A stretch of 64,000 nucleotides of DNA from Flavobacteriaceae bacterium PS02293. GTDB lineage: Bacteria > Bacteroidota > Bacteroidia > Flavobacteriales > Weeksellaceae. The position numbers and the translations under genes are program-made. How positions within the stretch are numbered: the first letter of the stretch is position 1; each line of letters begins with the position of its first letter. A model generated the notes under the pieces. It was not told the origin of the DNA and did no database searches. It worked only from the letters and a program-made list of their open reading frames with translations. The stretch spans positions 62,001 through 126,000 of the forward strand of contig JASCOV010000004.1 of assembly GCA_029960045.1 (NCBI GenBank), given 5' to 3'. Shown piece after piece: positions 17,658 to 26,760 of the stretch.

Positions 17658-19076
17658 ATGTTCAAAAATCTATTAGTCATGTTACTTTTCCTGCCTGTTT
17701 TTCTTTTTTCGCAACATTCAAAAGCGGAGATAGATTCTTTAAAGGCTAAGGTTTTCCAGCTTAGAAAGGATGGAAAGCTGAAAGACGCGTTTGTATTATC
17801 AAAAAGATTTTTGCAGGAGAACGAAAATTCTTTAGAAAAAAAAGATTTGGTCAGTATTTATATCCAGACAGGTAATATTCTTTCTAATCTATCAAGGATT
17901 AAAGAGAGTTTTTCATATCTGGAGCTAGCTTTGAAAGAAAACGAAGAACTTCAGGATAAAATATTAGAATCAAGGATCTATGGAGAATATGGGCGGAATT
18001 ATAAAGAATTAGGTTTTCATCAAAAAGCTACTGAATATTATACAAAAGGGATAGATCTTTTAAAGCATAATACAAAACCCAAGAATCTTCAATTACAATA
18101 TTTATATAGTATTAGAGGGGTAATTTATGAAGAGCACGGACGATTGGATTTTTTATATAAAGACCTTCATAGTGCATTTCAATTTTATCCGGATACTTAT
18201 TCCGCATCGCGACTTGCAAAATATTTTATTGTTCATAAAAAGAATCTCGACTCTGCAAAATATTATTTAAAGAAAGGTGATGAATTATTTGAAAGTGACA
18301 AAACTCCGATTTTTCAAAAATCTGTTTTATTAAGAATATATGGAAGATTATATTTTGAGGAAAAAGATTATGACAAAGCAATATCTTGTTATAAAGAATC
18401 TCTACTGATATCACAAACGTTAAATAAACCTATTGATATAAGAGATACCAACAAGTTACTTTATAAAGTTTATAAGGCAATTAATGATGATAAAAGAGCA
18501 AATCAAAGCCTGGAAAAATATACCAATATAAATGACAGTTTATCTTTTGAGCATAAAAAAATCCAAGAAACGCCAATAAAGCATATTTTGAAAGATAAAG
18601 AACAGGAAGTTACAAAAAAGGAAGAAAACTATCTTTTCCTAATTATCTTCATTTTCATCATTACTGCTCTTATTATTTGTTTCGTTTTAAAAAGAATCTC
18701 GAAATCCAATAATAGACAAAGACAAGAGATTATTTTAAAAAACGAAGAACAAACTCAAGAATTAAAACTAAAAGTCAACGAGTCTTTTGAGGAGGTTATC
18801 CAATTAGCAAAAACCAATAGTCCTGAGTTTTGGGGCAGATTTCAGGAAGTTTATCCCAATTTCCGAAGTCAAATATTGAATTTGAATCCGGAACTAAAAC
18901 CTTCAGAACTTATTTTGTGCGCTTATATTTATCTTGGATTTACGACCAAAGATATTGCTGATTATACCTTCAAAGCTGTGAAGACCATCAAGAACAACAA
19001 GTATAATCTGAGAAAACGACTAAGTATTCCAACCGAAAATGATTTCACGATTTGGATGAGAGATTTCATTAAATAA
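17658..19076 (+). CDS. TPR-repeat membrane regulator with C-terminal LuxR-like HTH
   Basis: 472 aa from ATG 17658 (TTG 17646 is also in frame but would add only four residues). N-terminal signal sequence, then TPR-like helical repeats over about residues 25-300 (for example ESRIYGEYGRNYKELGFHQKATEYYTKGI). A single transmembrane helix (LFLIIFIFIITALIICFVL, about 325-345) and a coiled-coil linker follow. The last about 70 residues have a LuxR/GerE-like HTH (LGFTTKDIADYTFKAVKTIKNNKYNLRKR). This sensor layout, periplasmic TPRs with a cytoplasmic HTH, is frequent in Flavobacteriia. It may sense a protein or peptide and regulate the neighbouring surface genes, which is inference from adjacency. Confidence 0.8.
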   Translation: MFKNLLVMLLFLPVFLFSQHSKAEIDSLKAKVFQLRKDGKLKDAFVLSKRFLQENENSLEKKDLVSIYIQTGNILSNLSRIKESFSYLELALKENEELQDKILESRIYGEYGRNYKELGFHQKATEYYTKGIDLLKHNTKPKNLQLQYLYSIRGVIYEEHGRLDFLYKDLHSAFQFYPDTYSASRLAKYFIVHKKNLDSAKYYLKKGDELFESDKTPIFQKSVLLRIYGRLYFEEKDYDKAISCYKESLLISQTLNKPIDIRDTNKLLYKVYKAINDDKRANQSLEKYTNINDSLSFEHKKIQETPIKHILKDKEQEVTKKEENYLFLIIFIFIITALIICFVLKRISKSNNRQRQEIILKNEEQTQELKLKVNESFEEVIQLAKTNSPEFWGRFQEVYPNFRSQILNLNPELKPSELILCAYIYLGFTTKDIADYTFKAVKTIKNNKYNLRKRLSIPTENDFTIWMRDFIK

Positions 19077-19106
19077 CTTCATTTTTATTGATAAAAATAA
19101 GACTAA

Positions 19107-19132
19107 GGTACTTCTTGGGACTCTGTTTTTTT
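19107..19132 (+). promoter_or_regulatory. GGTA-n6-TTGGGACTCT-GTTTTT motif, copy 2
   Basis: Second copy of the motif at 13293-13318, with TTGGGACTCT at 19115-19124. It lies about 57 bases before the HTH gene pair. Confidence 0.35.
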
Positions 19133-19188
19133 TATTAATCCAATGATCTTTATTTCTTTTGTTGAGGTATTAATTTTAACAAAGAAAT

Positions 19189-19653
19189 ATGGCAGAATCA
19201 GATTCCTCAGACCAAATTCTGAATTTCAAAAATATTCACATCGGCAATTTGATAAAACAAAGAGTAACCGAATGTGAATTTGATTATAATAGAATCTGCA
19301 ACTTCATGAAATGTTCGGAAGCCGAACTGAATGAGATGTACTTTCAAAAAAGCCTCAATTCCGAAATTTTATTAAAATGGAGCAAGTTATTGTCCTATGA
19401 TTTTTTTAGAATTTATTCCCAGCATTTGATTTTCTATTCGCCTCCATCCAAAGTTTCCCGAGATCAAATGTCAAAACAATCTGAACTGCCAACATTCAGA
19501 AAAAGCATTTATACGCAAGAAGTAATAGATTTTATATTGGAACAATTTACATCCAAAGTGATGACCAGAAATCAGATTATGGAACATTACGATATTCCTA
19601 GAACCACTTTATATAAATGGATTGACAAACACAAATCCAAAACCAACCGATGA
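19189..19653 (+). CDS. two-HTH DNA-binding protein (transposase-like helix-turn-helix)
   Basis: 154 aa, cytoplasmic. The N-terminal half (IHIGNLIKQRVTECEFDYNR onward) resembles an unusual XRE-like helical domain. The C-terminal 50 residues (SKVMTRNQIMEHYDIPRTTL followed by YKWIDKHK) are a clear HTH of the type seen in transposase OrfA proteins. No DDE transposase, terminal inverted repeats or target duplication are visible nearby, so a stand-alone regulator is more likely than a mobile element. Overlaps the next gene by 4 bases. Targets unknown. Confidence 0.65.
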   Translation: MAESDSSDQILNFKNIHIGNLIKQRVTECEFDYNRICNFMKCSEAELNEMYFQKSLNSEILLKWSKLLSYDFFRIYSQHLIFYSPPSKVSRDQMSKQSELPTFRKSIYTQEVIDFILEQFTSKVMTRNQIMEHYDIPRTTLYKWIDKHKSKTNR

Positions 19654-19967
19654 AACCAAATTATAAAAACATCTATACCCACATCCTTCTGAAAAAGTTT
19701 CCTCATAAACAGCAAAGTTGTCTTTCAATATTAAATAAAACAGACCTCTCAGATTTGGATGTGATAGAGCTTAATAAAATGATTTTCGGGCAGAAAAGTC
19801 AGGAAACAGAACGTCAAAATCAGAAATACAGGTCTTATAATAAAACAACAATTCTGGAAATACTGGATTACAAAAAAAAGAATAATCTAAATGATTCACA
19901 ATTGGCAGATCACTTTAATTTAAGTCGTAACACAGTTTCCAAATGGAAGAAGATGTTCGCAATCTAA
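19650..19967 (+). CDS. small HTH protein translationally coupled to its neighbour
   Basis: 105 aa. The start codon overlaps the preceding stop (ATGA). The C-terminal half is an HTH (LNDSQLADHFNLSRNTVSKWKKMF) similar to the C-terminal HTH of the 154-aa protein. The N-terminus, with the string ILLKKFPHKQQSCLSILNK, has no known domain. The coupling suggests the two products act together, perhaps as a heteromeric regulator. Confidence 0.62.
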   Translation: MKPNYKNIYTHILLKKFPHKQQSCLSILNKTDLSDLDVIELNKMIFGQKSQETERQNQKYRSYNKTTILEILDYKKKNNLNDSQLADHFNLSRNTVSKWKKMFAI

Positions 19968-19975
19968 TATTAAAT

Positions 19976-20896
19976 TTAAAAAATAGATTCCTCCGTTGCT
20001 GTGGTAAATAATTCCAAAAACTTCATTCCTCTGTAAGAATTTCCTTTCGGATTCAGTTTTGGACTCCAGACTGTGATGACGTATCTGCCGGGAAATAATG
20101 CTGTAATTCCACCTCCAACACCACTTTTTCCGGGAAGTCCAACCCGGAAAGAAAACTCGCCGGATTCATCGTAGAAACCACAAGTTTGCATAATTGCATT
20201 TACTCTTTTGGTTTGGCTTTTTGTCAGGATCTCTTTGTTGTCGGATATTTTTTTGCCGCCATTTGCAAGAAAAGTAAAAGCATTGCACAATTCCAAACTG
20301 GTCATTTCCACAGAACAGATCAGGCTGTAGAGATTTAGAACTTCTTCGGGATTATTTTTGATATTTCCAAATGACTTGATGAAGTTACAAAGTGCAGCAT
20401 TTCGGAATCCTATTTTCAGTTCACTTTTCGCAACAGTTTCAGAATAATTAATAGTTTCAGAATCTGTAAGATATCTTACAAAGGCCAAAAATTCTTTCTT
20501 TGGATCTTCAAAAAGATCAATCAAAATATCAGAAATTACAAGAGCGCCGGCATTCAGAAAAGGATTTCTCGGAATACCGTTATCAGATTCCAACTGAACC
20601 AAAGAATTAAAGGGATTTCCCGAAGGTTCTACATCTACTCGTTCCCAAATCTTTTCATCAATATTTTTATAAACAAGGCAGAGTAGGAGAACTTTGGAAA
20701 TACTTTGAATAGAAAATTTGGTTTGAGAATCGCCGTAACTGTAATTTTCTTCATTAATGAGCTTGATAGAAACCGCAAACTGATTAGGATCAACATTGGC
20801 AAGTTCCGGAATGTAAGACGCCACTTCTCCAGGATTTTCTTCAGTTTTAATCTGATGAAAAATAGTCTCGATGATGTTTTGATAATGCTGATTCAT
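19976..20896 (-). CDS. glsA: glutaminase
   Basis: 306 aa, the usual length for bacterial glutaminase A, a serine-dependent enzyme with beta-lactamase-like fold that hydrolyses glutamine to glutamate and ammonia. The catalytic SxxK motif is S65-I-S-K68 in FSIQSISKVL. Other family blocks are visible: EPSGNPFNSL, RNPFLNAGAL, LANGG and GLPGKSGVGGGI. Start at 20896 gives the expected N-terminus. Monocistronic; the stop lies 8 bases from the converging HTH gene. Confidence 0.95.
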   Translation of the reverse strand: MNQHYQNIIETIFHQIKTEENPGEVASYIPELANVDPNQFAVSIKLINEENYSYGDSQTKFSIQSISKVLLLCLVYKNIDEKIWERVDVEPSGNPFNSLVQLESDNGIPRNPFLNAGALVISDILIDLFEDPKKEFLAFVRYLTDSETINYSETVAKSELKIGFRNAALCNFIKSFGNIKNNPEEVLNLYSLICSVEMTSLELCNAFTFLANGGKKISDNKEILTKSQTKRVNAIMQTCGFYDESGEFSFRVGLPGKSGVGGGITALFPGRYVITVWSPKLNPKGNSYRGMKFLELFTTATEESIF

Positions 20897-20970
20897 TTTC
20901 TAAATTAAGGTTTCCAAATGTATGAATTTGAATAACTCGTCATCATTTTTTTTTACATTGAATTTTAGAT

Positions 20971-21026
20971 CTAACTTCTAACTTCTAACTTCTAACATCC
21001 AACATCTAATTTCTAATATCTAAATA
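20971..21026 (+). repeat. tandem heptamer array (eight 7-bp units)
   Basis: Eight consecutive heptamers start with CTAACTT three times, then degenerate (CTAACAT, CCAACAT, CTAATTT, CTAATAT, CTAAATA). The array lies 75 bases upstream of the glsA start codon and next to the terminator of the uronate operon. Confidence 0.85.
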
Positions 21027-21063
21027 AAAAAAAGAGCACTCTCTTGTGAGAAATGCCCTTTAA
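21024..21063 (-). terminator. terminator of the uronate catabolism operon
   Basis: Read on the minus strand: AAAGGGCATTTCTC, short loop, GAGAGTGCTCTTT with minor mismatches, then a run of T. It lies 24 bases after the uxaA stop. Confidence 0.7.
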
Positions 21064-21087
21064 ATAAAAACCTTAAAAATTCAAAAA

Positions 21088-22701
21088 TTATAATGATACC
21101 CCACGTTTCCAAGGGATAAACACATCTTGTTTCAGTTGGTCTGCTTTCGTTTCTACGTTTCCGCTTGCCAATTCGATAATATAATCTACTATTTCTTCAC
21201 CCACTTCCTGGATACTTTTTTCGCCCGTAATTACAGTTCCTGCATTAACATCGATGATGTCCGACATTCTTTCTTTGGTGGTTGTATTAGAAGAAATTTT
21301 CACAACCGGTGCGATTGGATTTCCCATTGGATTTCCTAAACCTGTTGTAAACAAAACGACTGTTGCTCCGGCTCCTACCAATCCTGTTGTACATTCGGCA
21401 TCGTTTCCTGGCGTGTTCAATAGATTTAGACCTGGTTTTGAAATGTATTCGCCGTAATCCAAAACGTCTACAATTGGTGCTGTTCCTCCTTTTTTAGAAG
21501 CTCCTGCAGATTTCATAGCATCTGTAATCAAGCCGTCTTTGATATTTCCCGGTGAAGGATTCATGTCAAATCCAGAACCTGCATCCACAACAGATTTTTC
21601 AAAAGCTTTCATTAATGATAAAAACTTATCAGCTTTTTCTTCATCTACACATCGGTTCATCAATTCCTGCTCTACACCGCATAATTCCGGAAATTCCGCC
21701 AAAATCGTTTTTCCACCCAATGCCGCAAAAATATCCGAAACAATTCCTAAAGACGGATTCGCTGATATTCCAGAAAACCCATCAGAACCACCACATTCCA
21801 AACCAATGCTCAGCTTTGAAACCGGAGCAGGTTTACGTTCGATTTTGTTGGCTCTTTTTATCGCTTCAAAAGAATCTTTGATAACCATTTGGAACATCTT
21901 ATCTGTCGTTCCGATTTTCTGTTGTTCAAAGATTAGAATCTCTTTATCGCTGTTCGGGCTCATTTCCTTCAAAGCATTTTGAAAAATATCAACCTGAAGA
22001 TTTTGACAACCAAGGCTCAAAACTGTTGCACCAGCCACATTCGGATTATTCACATAACCTGCAAGCAATTTTGCCAATAGTTCCGAATCTTGACGGATTC
22101 CGCCACAACCACCTTGATGATTGATGAATTTCACTTCGATGTTGTCCAGAAGATTTTCATTTCTGGAATTATCTTCCACTTCTTCCACGCTTTTTTCTTC
22201 AATCAGAGAGCGTAAGAAATTCTTGTAAGAAACTTCTTTTTTCGGTAACAATTCGTTTTCGAAAATATCTTTCAGCTTCTCAATATTCTTGTTTTCACAA
22301 AACACCAATGGAAAAAATAACCAGACATTTTTGGTTCCCACTTGTCCGTCAGAACGATGATAACCATTGAAGGTTTTATCCTTCCATTTATCCACATTGG
22401 GCGGAGTCCAACCTAAATCTCCTGTCTTTTTAAAAACCTCTTCACTCTCGTGTTTTACGTTTTCAGTCGTGATAACTTCGCCTTTTTTGATGGTTTGATT
22501 CGCTTTTCCAACGATTACGCCATACATAATGATATGGTCACCATTCTCAAAATCTTCTCCAGCGAATTTATGTTTTGCTTTCGTATCTTTCAGAACCGTG
22601 TAATCCGCACCGTCAAGATGTACGATTTCTCCGGCAGGCAAATCCATCAGCGCAACAATTACGTTGTCATTTGGATTGACTTTTAATACTTTCTTTTGCA
22701 T
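21088..22701 (-). CDS. uxaA: altronate dehydratase
   Basis: 537 aa. Dehydrates D-altronate to 2-keto-3-deoxygluconate, the last step of the galacturonate isomerase branch, in the cytoplasm. An N-terminal SAF-like domain (about 1-90, containing VHLDGADYTV) is followed by the UxaA catalytic region with conserved cysteine blocks NHQGGCGG, LSLGCQN and GLECGGSDGFSG, then EFPELCG and TGLGNPMGNPIAPV. Last gene of the minus-strand uronate operon; separated from uxaB by 175 bases containing an R2 repeat. Confidence 0.95.
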   Translation of the reverse strand: MQKKVLKVNPNDNVIVALMDLPAGEIVHLDGADYTVLKDTKAKHKFAGEDFENGDHIIMYGVIVGKANQTIKKGEVITTENVKHESEEVFKKTGDLGWTPPNVDKWKDKTFNGYHRSDGQVGTKNVWLFFPLVFCENKNIEKLKDIFENELLPKKEVSYKNFLRSLIEEKSVEEVEDNSRNENLLDNIEVKFINHQGGCGGIRQDSELLAKLLAGYVNNPNVAGATVLSLGCQNLQVDIFQNALKEMSPNSDKEILIFEQQKIGTTDKMFQMVIKDSFEAIKRANKIERKPAPVSKLSIGLECGGSDGFSGISANPSLGIVSDIFAALGGKTILAEFPELCGVEQELMNRCVDEEKADKFLSLMKAFEKSVVDAGSGFDMNPSPGNIKDGLITDAMKSAGASKKGGTAPIVDVLDYGEYISKPGLNLLNTPGNDAECTTGLVGAGATVVLFTTGLGNPMGNPIAPVVKISSNTTTKERMSDIIDVNAGTVITGEKSIQEVGEEIVDYIIELASGNVETKADQLKQDVFIPWKRGVSL

Positions 22702-22738
22702 AATTTTCAGATTATAACTTTATTCTCAATAATAATTT

Positions 22739-22855
22739 GGGCAGCTATTTCCGCCTTCCGCTCCCAATCTTTTTTGCAGACGATTTCAGTTTAAATAGAA
22801 ATTGAGTACAAGCAAAAAAGGATTTCCGCTCAAGTCGGGCTGCGAGTGATTCAAC
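22739..22855 (+). repeat. R2 intergenic repeat, copy 1
   Basis: About 117 bases beginning GGGCAGCTATTTCCGCC and ending TCGGGCTGCGAGTGATTCAAC, with internal inverted arms TCTTTTTTGC and GCAAAAAAGGA. Related copies: 24401-24602 and 28682-28907 (opposite orientation) and 45835-45984 (same orientation). It lies in the uxaB-uxaA gap. Confidence 0.88.
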
Positions 22856-22876
22856 ATTTAATTATTGAACCAAAAA

Positions 22877-24334
22877 TTACTGAATGAAACTTTTATACCC
22901 TTCCTCAATTCCATTGGAATCGATTGCACGCAAAGCTTTCGTAACAGATTCAGTTAGTCCATTGATTTGAGTCAAATCTGTATCCCAGAAACTTACTTCT
23001 GACAAAGCATTTTTTGCCACTTCACCAAGGTCGTTAGTTGACCAGATTTCTTTGAATTTTTCCAAAACTGGTGCGTCATCGCTTACAGGAAGTTGTTTTC
23101 CATCAAATTCACCTTGATAAAATCTAATCAACGCTGCTAATGCAAAAGTCAAATTAGTTGGTAATTCGTTCTTGATTTCAACATATTTCAACAAGCTTGG
23201 CAACACTCTCACTTTGAACTTCGAAACCGAATTTAAAGCAATACTGGAAAGCAAATGTTTCAAGAACGGGTTTCTGAATCTGTCAAAAACTTCATCCGAA
23301 AAAGCTGTTAATTCTTCTGCTGATAAATCCAGAGTAGGGTTGATTTCGTTATAAACTGTTTCGGAAATCCATTTTCCTGCAAAGTCTGCATCAATTGCTT
23401 CTTTCACAGTTTCTTTTCCGTCAAGGATAGAAAACGCCAACATAGCTGTGTGAGCACCGTTAAGGATTCTAACTTTTCTGGTTCTGTAAGGCGTGATGTC
23501 ATCCACAACCAAAACTTGGTCATCAATTTTATCAAACGGAATCAATGCTTTCAGTTTATCATCACCTTCAATTACCCAAAGTAAGAACGCTTCACAAACC
23601 ACCATTAGATTATCATCATAATCCAATTTCGCTTCGTATTCATCTTTTTCTTCTCTTGGATAACCCGGAACGATTCTGTCCACTAAAGTATTATGGAAAT
23701 AGTTACTGTTTTCTATCCAATTAGAAAATTCTGAACCTAGATTCCAAAGCAAAGCATATTTTAGAATATATTTCTTCAATGTCAAAGCATTGTTTTCAAT
23801 CAATTCGCAAGGAATGATGTGAAGACCTTTTTCAGAATCTCCATTAAAATGCTTGAATCTCTCGTAAAGAAAAGCAGTCACTTTCGCAGGGAAATTCTTA
23901 TGAGGACCTGAAGCTAAAGAAGTTTCAGACTCATCAAAAGCAATTCCTGCTTCTGTTGTATTAGATAAAATGAATTGTAAATCTTCGCCTTTAGCAAGCT
24001 CAAGATATTCAGAATAATTATCATAAGGACTGAATGAACGCTGAATCGCAGAAATCACTCTCTGGTCATCCACGATTTGTCCTTTTTTTACACCTCTTAC
24101 AAAAAGTGTGTAAAGATTATCCTGCTCTTCCAACATATCAACAAGACCACCAACAGTCGGCTGTACAACAGCTACACCAGCATTGAAGCCAGCTTCTTTG
24201 TTCATCTTGTCGATAAGATAATCTACAAATGCACGAAGGAAATTACCTTCCCCGAACTGTAAAAATTTGATTGGAAGTTTCTCAGTCGAACCTGAGTTTT
24301 CACGGTTAAGTTTTTGTTTAGTTTGATATTCCAT
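22877..24334 (-). CDS. uxaB: tagaturonate reductase (altronate oxidoreductase)
   Basis: 485 aa from the ATG at 24334 (MEYQTKQ). The open frame continues to 24493, but that extension translates the R2 repeat and leader, and 485 aa matches the family. Reduces D-tagaturonate to D-altronate with NADH. The mannitol-dehydrogenase fold is visible from FLQFGEGNFLRAFVDYLID (nucleotide binding) through DDITPYRTRKVRILNGAHTA (catalytic and substrate region containing KVRILNG). It is flanked on both sides by inverted R2 copies. An operator-like 13/14 match at 22915-22928 is inside its coding sequence and encodes conserved residues. Confidence 0.95.
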   Translation of the reverse strand: MEYQTKQKLNRENSGSTEKLPIKFLQFGEGNFLRAFVDYLIDKMNKEAGFNAGVAVVQPTVGGLVDMLEEQDNLYTLFVRGVKKGQIVDDQRVISAIQRSFSPYDNYSEYLELAKGEDLQFILSNTTEAGIAFDESETSLASGPHKNFPAKVTAFLYERFKHFNGDSEKGLHIIPCELIENNALTLKKYILKYALLWNLGSEFSNWIENSNYFHNTLVDRIVPGYPREEKDEYEAKLDYDDNLMVVCEAFLLWVIEGDDKLKALIPFDKIDDQVLVVDDITPYRTRKVRILNGAHTAMLAFSILDGKETVKEAIDADFAGKWISETVYNEINPTLDLSAEELTAFSDEVFDRFRNPFLKHLLSSIALNSVSKFKVRVLPSLLKYVEIKNELPTNLTFALAALIRFYQGEFDGKQLPVSDDAPVLEKFKEIWSTNDLGEVAKNALSEVSFWDTDLTQINGLTESVTKALRAIDSNGIEEGYKSFIQ

Positions 24335-24400
24335 TTCTTTATTCTTTAAATTTTTAATTAACCTTGTCAAGGTTTTCTTTTTAATACTAACTTTTGTTTT

Positions 24401-24602
24401 GAACACTAAGCTCACAAAGTTTTTATTTAATTCTAATGTTTTTAAGTTCACAGAGCCGCTTCGCTTAAATAAGCATTTTATCCGTTGAATCACTCGCAGC
24501 CCGACTTGAACGGAAATCCTTTTTTGCGTTGACTAAAAGTTCTTATTTAAACTGAAATCGTCTGCAAAAAAGATTGGGAGTGGAAGGCGGAAATAGCTGC
24601 CC
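24401..24602 (-). repeat. R2 intergenic repeat, copy 2 (extended form)
   Basis: The core 24485-24602 is the reverse complement of copy 1 with scattered differences. A further 85 bases (24401-24484) match the equivalent flank of copy 3. It lies in the exuT-uxaB gap. Confidence 0.88.
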
Positions 24603-24616
24603 AAATATTTCTTGTT

Positions 24617-26056
24617 TTATAAATCTGTTACTGGTTTGTAAACCGGCACAAGCGATTTCATTACTGTCCAGCCAATTAAATAAACCACTGCACAGATTGA
24701 AAATATAATGAAGTAACCAGCTTCTTCCCCTTTGAAACCCATAAACTCCATCTGAGTCTGTCCTGCAAAATCGAACAATACTCCAGAACCTTTGTTGATA
24801 ATCAATGAACCGATTCCACCTGCCATTCCACCAATTCCTGTGATGGTTGCGATGGCTTTTTTCGGAAACATATCGCCAACAGTTGACATAATGTTAGCTG
24901 ACCAAGCCTGATGACCAGCACCTGCAATCCCGATAATGATAACCGGTAACCAGAAAGAGTAACTTCCTAAAGGTTGTGCAATCAATGCCAGTAGTGGGAA
25001 AAATGCAAAAATTAACATTGCTTTCATTCTTCCTGCGTATGGGTCCATTCCTTTTTTATTGATGAAATAAGAAGGCAACCAACCTCCAATAATCGATAAT
25101 AAAGTAATTGTATAAAGGACGAATATTGCAGCTTGACCAACACCGTCATTAGATTTGATTCCATAAACCGAGCTTAGATAAGCCGGAGTCCAGAACATAT
25201 AGAACCACCAAACACCGTCTGTCATAAACTTCCCGAAAGCAAACGCCCAAGTTTGTTTGTATTTGAAACATTGTGCGAATGATACTTTGCTATCCTTGTT
25301 CAAATCCTCTTCCAGACCGTTATCTTGTTGAATATATTCTAATTCGGCAGGATTACATCTCTTATTTTTTTCTGGTTTTTTATAAAGGAAAACCCAGAAT
25401 CCCATCCATACAAATCCTAAGATTCCGATAATGATGAATGACATTTCCCAACCATAGCTTTCGGCAATTCTTGGAATAATTAATGGAGCAGATAAAGCAC
25501 CAACAGCAGCACCCGCATTGAAGATACTTGTTGCCAAAGCTCTGTCTTTCTTAGGGAAATACTCCGCTGTAGTTTTGATAGCAGCAGGGAAGTTTCCAGC
25601 TTCTCCAACAGCCAATACAAAACGCGCAAAGATGAATAGCATTACACTCGTACTTCCTACTAATGCAACATTATCTACAGTTTTGATAATTTCTTTTGAT
25701 TCTTCGAAACCGACAAACCAATGTCCTGTCAAAATCCCTGATGCTGCAATTCCGCAATATGCGTGTAAACAAGCACCAATAGACCAAACACCGATTGCCC
25801 AAAGGAAACCTTTCTTAGTGTCCATAAAATCCACAAACTTCCCAGCGAACAGCATACTTACTGCATAGAAAATGGAGAATAATGCAGTAATATTTCCGTA
25901 ATCATTATTATTCCAATGAAATTCTGGCTGGATGAAATCCTTCCAAGTCAATGATAGAACCTGTCTGTCCAAATAATTGATACTTGTAGCAACGAAAAGC
26001 AAACCGCAAATGGTCCATCTGTAATTGCTTGGCTTAGAAGTTATGGTTTGATTCAT
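24617..26056 (-). CDS. exuT: hexuronate MFS transporter (ExuT-like)
   Basis: 479 aa with about 12 transmembrane segments. Anion:cation symporter family features are present: INYLDRQVLS in TM1, GEAGNFPAAIKTTAEYFP after TM4, and ALATSIFNAGAAVGALSAP. Imports galacturonate, glucuronate or related monomers across the inner membrane. Compared with E. coli ExuT it carries an extra loop (about residues 110-135, WFVGFEESKEIIKTVDNVAL). Placed between eda and uxaB in the uronate operon. Confidence 0.9.
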   Translation of the reverse strand: MNQTITSKPSNYRWTICGLLFVATSINYLDRQVLSLTWKDFIQPEFHWNNNDYGNITALFSIFYAVSMLFAGKFVDFMDTKKGFLWAIGVWSIGACLHAYCGIAASGILTGHWFVGFEESKEIIKTVDNVALVGSTSVMLFIFARFVLAVGEAGNFPAAIKTTAEYFPKKDRALATSIFNAGAAVGALSAPLIIPRIAESYGWEMSFIIIGILGFVWMGFWVFLYKKPEKNKRCNPAELEYIQQDNGLEEDLNKDSKVSFAQCFKYKQTWAFAFGKFMTDGVWWFYMFWTPAYLSSVYGIKSNDGVGQAAIFVLYTITLLSIIGGWLPSYFINKKGMDPYAGRMKAMLIFAFFPLLALIAQPLGSYSFWLPVIIIGIAGAGHQAWSANIMSTVGDMFPKKAIATITGIGGMAGGIGSLIINKGSGVLFDFAGQTQMEFMGFKGEEAGYFIIFSICAVVYLIGWTVMKSLVPVYKPVTDL

Positions 26057-26089
26057 TTTTGAATGATTAGGTTTGGTTGTGTTTTTATT

Positions 26090-26755
26090 TTAAGAAGCTT
26101 TTATAGATTGGATGATTTCCAATACTTTTTTAGTTTCGTTTTCAATGGTTGTGTAATCTTGAGAAGCCATCAGTTCTTTACTGACTAATTTGCTTCCCAT
26201 TCCAACTGCGGAAACGCCTGCTTTGAACCAGCTTTCTATGTTTTCTTTGGTTGTGTCAACGCCTCCTGTCGGCATAAATTTTAGATTTGGGAACACGTCT
26301 TTAATTGCGGACATAAATCCAGTTCCTAAAGCATTTCCAGGGAATAATTTAACGAAAGTTACACCGGCATTTTCAGCTTCTATGATTTCTGTTGGTGTCA
26401 TACAACCTGGGCTGTAAAGCAAATGTTTTGAAATCAAAAATTCTGCAACTTCTGTTACAAATCCGGGACTGATGAAAAAATCAGCGCCAACTTTGTAATA
26501 ATCTTCTGCTTGTTTTTGATTCTTAATTGTTCCAATTCCAAGCAGCATATCCGGCATTTCTGCATTTCGGATTTCTACCATTTTTGTGAAATTGCTTAAT
26601 GCATATTCTCCTCGGCTTGTGTATTCCACCGCTCGGATTCCTGCTCTGTAAAGCGATTTCAGTATTTCTAAAGTTACTGTTTCATCGGCATTATAGTACA
26701 AAGGCAAAATCCCTTGCTTGATAATGGCGTTCGTAACTAATTGAATCTTTGTCAT
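26090..26755 (-). CDS. eda: KDPG/KHG aldolase
   Basis: 221 aa class I aldolase that splits 2-keto-3-deoxy-6-phosphogluconate into pyruvate and glyceraldehyde-3-phosphate. The Schiff-base lysine is in TFVKLFPGNALG; the phosphate-binding end is FMPTGGVDTTKENI. GIGTIKNQKQAEDYYKVGAD and ISPGFV are also typical. Follows yhcH by 5 bases and kdgK in the same operon. Confidence 0.94.
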   Translation of the reverse strand: MTKIQLVTNAIIKQGILPLYYNADETVTLEILKSLYRAGIRAVEYTSRGEYALSNFTKMVEIRNAEMPDMLLGIGTIKNQKQAEDYYKVGADFFISPGFVTEVAEFLISKHLLYSPGCMTPTEIIEAENAGVTFVKLFPGNALGTGFMSAIKDVFPNLKFMPTGGVDTTKENIESWFKAGVSAVGMGSKLVSKELMASQDYTTIENETKKVLEIIQSIKAS

Positions 26756-26760
26756 TTTTT

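Noticed and set aside
19189..19967. Insertion sequence at the HTH gene pair
   Set aside because: No catalytic transposase, terminal inverted repeats or target-site duplication could be seen.
22915..22928. 13/14 match to the LacI-type operator inside uxaB
   Set aside because: It is in coding sequence, where it encodes the conserved RAIDSNG end of the enzyme, and is far from any promoter. Probably coincidence, though a weak auxiliary site cannot be excluded.
24335..24493. N-terminal extension of UxaB
   Set aside because: It runs into the R2 repeat and has no homology to the family, whose usual start fits ATG 24334.
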